DNA of 26,105 bases from CAYQUC01 sp964514215 (GTDB lineage: Bacteria > Pseudomonadota > Gammaproteobacteria > UBA6429 > Thiohalophilaceae). Both the position numbers and the translations under genes were made by a program. Shown here one piece after another: positions 23,292 to 26,105 of the stretch; position 1 is the first letter of the stretch; every line of letters begins with the position of its first letter. The stretch covers positions 1 to 26,105 of the forward strand of contig CAZEPW010000052.1 in the NCBI GenBank assembly GCA_964514215.1. Direction: 5' to 3'. The notes beneath the pieces are model-generated. The model saw only the letters and a list, made by a program, of their open reading frames with translations, was not told the origin of the DNA and did no database searches.

Positions 23292-24179
23292 ATGAGTAAA
23301 TTATGGCATAAAATAGAGCACGCTATTACAGATGCAACCCAATCAAGTTTTACTCAATGTAGCCAAAGTACAGTTTCAGGTGGTTGTATCAATCAAGCCT
23401 ATCAGGTGCGGGATAAAGACAGTGTTTATTTTGTGAAATTAAATGTTGCGGACAAACTGGATATGTTTGAAGCGGAGTTTGACGGTTTAAATGAATTGCA
23501 GCGAAGCGATACTATTCGTGTACCCAAGCCAATTTGTTATGGCGTGGCACAGCAATCGGCGTTTATAGTGCTTGAGAATTTAGAGTTTGGTGCCAGCGAT
23601 AAAACTGGAATGATAGTCTTAGGAAAGCAGTTGGCTAGTATGCATCGTTGTGAGCAAACACAATTTGGTTGGTCAAGAAATAATACTATTGGTTCGAGTG
23701 TTCAATGTAATGCGTTATCGGCAGATTGGGTTGATTTTTGGCAAGAGCAGCGGCTGGGGTTTCAACTGGAATTGGCAGGACATAATGGCTATCGCGGTTC
23801 ATTGCAGAAAAAAGGCGATAAATTAATGGAAAAAATGTCGGGGCTGTTTTCTGCTAACGCTATAGCGGCATCAATGCTGCACGGTGATTTATGGTCGGGT
23901 AATATGGCGATTATGCAGTCTGGTGTGCCGGTGATATTTGATCCTGCGGTGTATTACGGTGATCGCGAAACGGATCTTGCCATGACAGAATTATTTGGTG
24001 GTTTTAGTACAGATTTTTATCAATCGTATCATGAACATTACCCATTAGAGCAAAACTATAAAACGCGAAAAACGTTTTATAATATTTATCATATATTAAA
24101 TCATTTGAATTTATTTGGTGGTGCTTATAGGCAACAAGCAGAATCAATGATAGATCAAGTTTTATCTGAATTAGGATAA
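23292..24179 (+). CDS. Fructosamine/ketosamine-3-kinase family protein (YniA-like)
   Basis: The protein has 295 residues, the standard length. Family members phosphorylate the sugar part of glycated amines, which leads to spontaneous deglycation, so this is probably a protein-repair enzyme. The kinase fold shows V-S-G-G-C-I-N-Q-A-Y (28-37), the ATP-binding Lys in Y-F-V-K-L (K49), the catalytic loop H-G-D-L-W-S-G-N (197-204, Asp199) and the metal-binding I-F-D-P-A-V-Y-Y-G-D-R-E-T-D (215-228). A GGGGAG element lies 13 bases before the ATG. It may be followed by the broken MOSC gene in the same direction, 152 bases later. Confidence 0.9.
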   Translation: MSKLWHKIEHAITDATQSSFTQCSQSTVSGGCINQAYQVRDKDSVYFVKLNVADKLDMFEAEFDGLNELQRSDTIRVPKPICYGVAQQSAFIVLENLEFGASDKTGMIVLGKQLASMHRCEQTQFGWSRNNTIGSSVQCNALSADWVDFWQEQRLGFQLELAGHNGYRGSLQKKGDKLMEKMSGLFSANAIAASMLHGDLWSGNMAIMQSGVPVIFDPAVYYGDRETDLAMTELFGGFSTDFYQSYHEHYPLEQNYKTRKTFYNIYHILNHLNLFGGAYRQQAESMIDQVLSELG

Positions 24180-24331
24180 GCAAAATTCAATAGCTGAAAT
24201 AGGTTTCTTGAATAATAATGTTAAACCTTGCTAAATTTTTATGGGCATCATATTAGTTCTTTGGGTTAGAAAATCTGTTAATCGTAACCGAACGAGCTTT
24301 AGTCAATAATTAAATTTTAAAGGGGAACAGC

Positions 24332-24756
24332 ATGAGTACTATTAAATCACTATGGCGTTATCCAGTGAAATCCATGATGGGCGAAACATTGCGTTCAACA
24401 AATATTACTGAAAAAGGATTCATGGCGATCGCGCTTCAGTACTGGTTGATATTGAGACAGGTAAAATTGTGAGCGCAAAAAATCCGATGTTATGGCCAAA
24501 TATATTTTCTTTTCATTCAAGTTATGAAAATTTAGATAATTCTAACAATGTTCGAATTACACTTCCTGATGGAACAATTGCAAATAGCAATGATGATAAT
24601 GTTGATTCATTATTGTCGTCCACATTGGGCAAGAGAGTAAAGTTTATTTCACAAGCGCCTAAGGATCTGCCGTTAGAAGAATATTGGCCTGATATTGATA
24701 ATCTTGATAACAGAGACGTCGTTACCGATGAAGATATGTCTAAATTAGAAGGATAG
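24332..24756 (+). pseudogene. Broken MOSC-domain (YcbX-like) gene remnant
   Basis: The ATG at 24332 has AGGGGAA upstream and encodes M-S-T-I-K-S-L-W-R-Y-P-V-K-S-M-M-G-E, the start of MOSC N-terminal beta-barrel proteins. One G is missing near 24424-24425. The first frame stops at 24472, while the next frame continues as G-D-R-A-S-V-L-V-D-I-E-T-G-K-I-V-S-A-K to W-P-D-I-D-N-L-D-N-R-D-V-V-T-D-E-D-M and stops at 24756. The whole C-terminal MOSC domain, which carries the catalytic Cys and binds sulfur or molybdopterin substrates, is missing. Frameshift plus truncation make this a dead gene. A MITE-like element lies 77 bases downstream. Confidence 0.85.
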
Positions 24757-24832
24757 GTATCTGATTTTAGTTCTTCTATCAATAAGCAAGCTATAATACG
24801 GAACCACTAAATTTAGTACTTTTATTTATTTA

Positions 24833-25024
24833 ATCTGAGCTCGGGATAAGAAAAATAGTTATTGCTGTTCAAAAATACTATGCGAGCACAAATGTGACTG
24901 CAAGGTGAATTGCGAAGCATGGCCTGAGCTACACCCCTTCCGTAGCCGGTGGCTTTAGTATTATTCATACATAACTACTTAATTTTGTTTATTTAAGTTA
25001 TATTTCCTTATCCCGAGTTCAGGT
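24833..25024. mobile_element. 192-bp MITE-like element with terminal inverted repeats
   Basis: The left end ATCTGAGCTCGGGATAAG (24833-24850) and the reverse complement of the right end, ACCTGAACTCGGGATAAG (25007-25024), match at 16 of 18 positions. Perfect 6-base flanking repeats TATTTA lie at 24827-24832 and 25025-25030, consistent with target duplication, though the area is AT-rich. No ORF of use lies inside. The right end reconstitutes the stop codon of the ankyrin-type gene. Short size and lack of a transposase suggest a non-autonomous element moved by an IS elsewhere in the genome. Confidence 0.65.
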
Positions 25025-26105
25025 TATTTAGTCTTACAGTTTTTATCACGTTTTGCGGTAAATGCACCAAACTGATTTTTTCCTGTGAGTGTGTTTTTAT
25101 TTTTAGATACGGTGATATCATCAATAATTGGCCATTCAATCACATAGCCGTTACCGTGTTTTTTCCATGCTCCTTTAAGATGGGCTGCAGTTGCTGTTTT
25201 ATTTGCTGCAAGTGTGAGTTCAATATTATTACTAAGCCATTTTCCCTGAATTGAGTTTGATTTCCCAGAAATTCTTTTAGCGGAGACAGGAAAACCAAAT
25301 ATATTTTTTCCGGAATAACTCGAACCGTCTACCGACAAAGTGACACTATCGGTTATTGAGGGCCAAGTGATTGAGTAACGATTATTTTTACTGTCAACTG
25401 TTTTCCACTTAGCAGGAATTACGCCGTTTTTAGCCAGGCCATCTTTTGTTATGATTATTTTGGGACCGTTTGACCAGTTCCAGCAACCGGATAAAGCATC
25501 GACTTTAGCGGTTAATTGAGGTTTGTTTTTAATTTTAACTTTTGTTTTTATTTTAGGTTTTTTTGGGCTTACAATTTTTTTATTGTTAATTTGTGGTTTA
25601 TTTGATTTTAGTGTTGTTTTAGTATTTTCATTTTGATACGAAGTATCATTTGCCCGGTAGGGATGGCCGCCTATTTTTTTCATGATGTCATTATACAAAT
25701 TTATTTCGGCCAAAATTAAATCTGCTTGATATTGAATTTTTGGTTGCGGATATTTGGCATTTTGTATCATCTTATTTAAATCGCCTAAATAGGCAAAACG
25801 TTTGTGTGGGGCTCCGGAATACATGTATGCAGCTAATGATTGATAATCTGGCCTGGGTTTTATATCAGGGTTTGCGCCAAATTCGAGTAATATTTTAACT
25901 ACGGTATAACGGTAAAGAACTGTTTTAGGAAATGACGTACTTTTTTTGTATGGAGGGACGGAACCTATACTTGCGTAATTATAAAGAGGGGTATCGGTAT
26001 CTCTGGTTCCGCGGTTAAAGGTGCCATCAAGTAGTGATTGCGATATTCGCTCGCCTTTTTTTTGGAAGTTGTTTAAACAACTTCGTAAGGTTGACTCAAA
26101 TGCTT
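25024..26105 (-). CDS. Ankyrin-repeat protein with C-terminal beta repeats (5' end outside window)
   Basis: The frame stays open from the stop at 25024 to the right edge, so the true start is outside; an internal ATG at 25824 is not the start. At least 359 residues are visible. The part nearest the edge reads T-P-L-Y-N-Y-A-S-I-G and V-V-K-I-L-L-E-F-G-A-N-P-D-I-K, typical ankyrin repeat helices and turns. A Lys-rich linker with P-K-K-P-K-I-K-T-K-V-K-I-K follows. The C-terminus has two or three copies of a beta unit of about 60 residues, seen as Y-S-I-T-W-P-S-I-T-D-S-V-T-L-S and Y-V-I-E-W-P-I-I-D-D-I-T-V-S, each followed by G-K-N-x-F-G. It is probably a protein-binding, perhaps exported, factor. 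The stop codon spans the junction with the MITE-like element. Confidence 0.75.
   Translation of the reverse strand, partial: AFESTLRSCLNNFQKKGERISQSLLDGTFNRGTRDTDTPLYNYASIGSVPPYKKSTSFPKTVLYRYTVVKILLEFGANPDIKPRPDYQSLAAYMYSGAPHKRFAYLGDLNKMIQNAKYPQPKIQYQADLILAEINLYNDIMKKIGGHPYRANDTSYQNENTKTTLKSNKPQINNKKIVSPKKPKIKTKVKIKNKPQLTAKVDALSGCWNWSNGPKIIITKDGLAKNGVIPAKWKTVDSKNNRYSITWPSITDSVTLSVDGSSYSGKNIFGFPVSAKRISGKSNSIQGKWLSNNIELTLAANKTATAAHLKGAWKKHGNGYVIEWPIIDDITVSKNKNTLTGKNQFGAFTAKRDKNCKTK

Noticed and set aside
1..26105. CRISPR array or tRNA/rRNA genes
   Set aside because: No regularly spaced repeats of CRISPR size and no tRNA cloverleaf or rRNA sequence were recognised on either strand.

Overview
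The window looks like the chromosome of a gammaproteobacterium of low to moderate GC. The evidence is a PriA primosomal helicase, TorF-type porin, TusA and YniA-type fructosamine kinase alongside lipoprotein signal peptides, with AT-rich intergenic DNA. I cannot name the genus. Much of the window is accessory: toxin-antitoxin genes, secreted or lipoprotein repeat proteins, small mobile-type repeats and broken genes.

Layout, left to right: (1) two copies of a REP-like hairpin repeat; (2) a helical-repeat lipoprotein divergent from a HipB/HipA pair, with a perfect palindrome between them, where HipA has lost two expected metal-binding residues; (3) a TorF-type porin, a GNAT acetyltransferase and a secreted collagen-like protein; (4) a tusA-tetR operon read leftward behind a clear promoter/operator; (5) a very long HEAT-like lipoprotein; (6) an arsR-arsM pair (arsenite sensing and methylation) whose promoter predicts a leaderless mRNA; (7) a surface lipoprotein and a structured non-coding stretch; (8) a six-gene leftward operon, 18051 to 13359; (9) a frameshifted HTH-HipA pseudogene; (10) priA, a cluster of DnaA boxes, an FMN-binding pyridoxamine-oxidase-like protein, fructosamine kinase and a broken MOSC gene; (11) a 192-bp MITE-like element and the 3' part of an ankyrin-type gene that runs off the right edge.

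The most interesting part is region 8, which I read as an undescribed RiPP (ribosomally made, post-translationally modified peptide) cluster. Two small peptides of 48 and 50 residues share a leader motif (I-L-D/E-M-I-x-Q-E-V-K-x-N) and end in the identical C-terminus LLYIRF. All six codons of that shared end differ synonymously, so selection is on the peptide. They are followed, with almost no gaps, by a HExxH-type putative peptide hydroxylase, a radical SAM/SPASM maturase, an arginase-fold UPF0489 protein (the family of RiPP peptide arginases) and a GT9-like glycosyltransferase. The core Tyr-Ile-Arg-Phe offers an aromatic-x-x triad for radical SAM cross-linking and an Arg for conversion to ornithine. 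No transporter or protease is encoded in the cluster.
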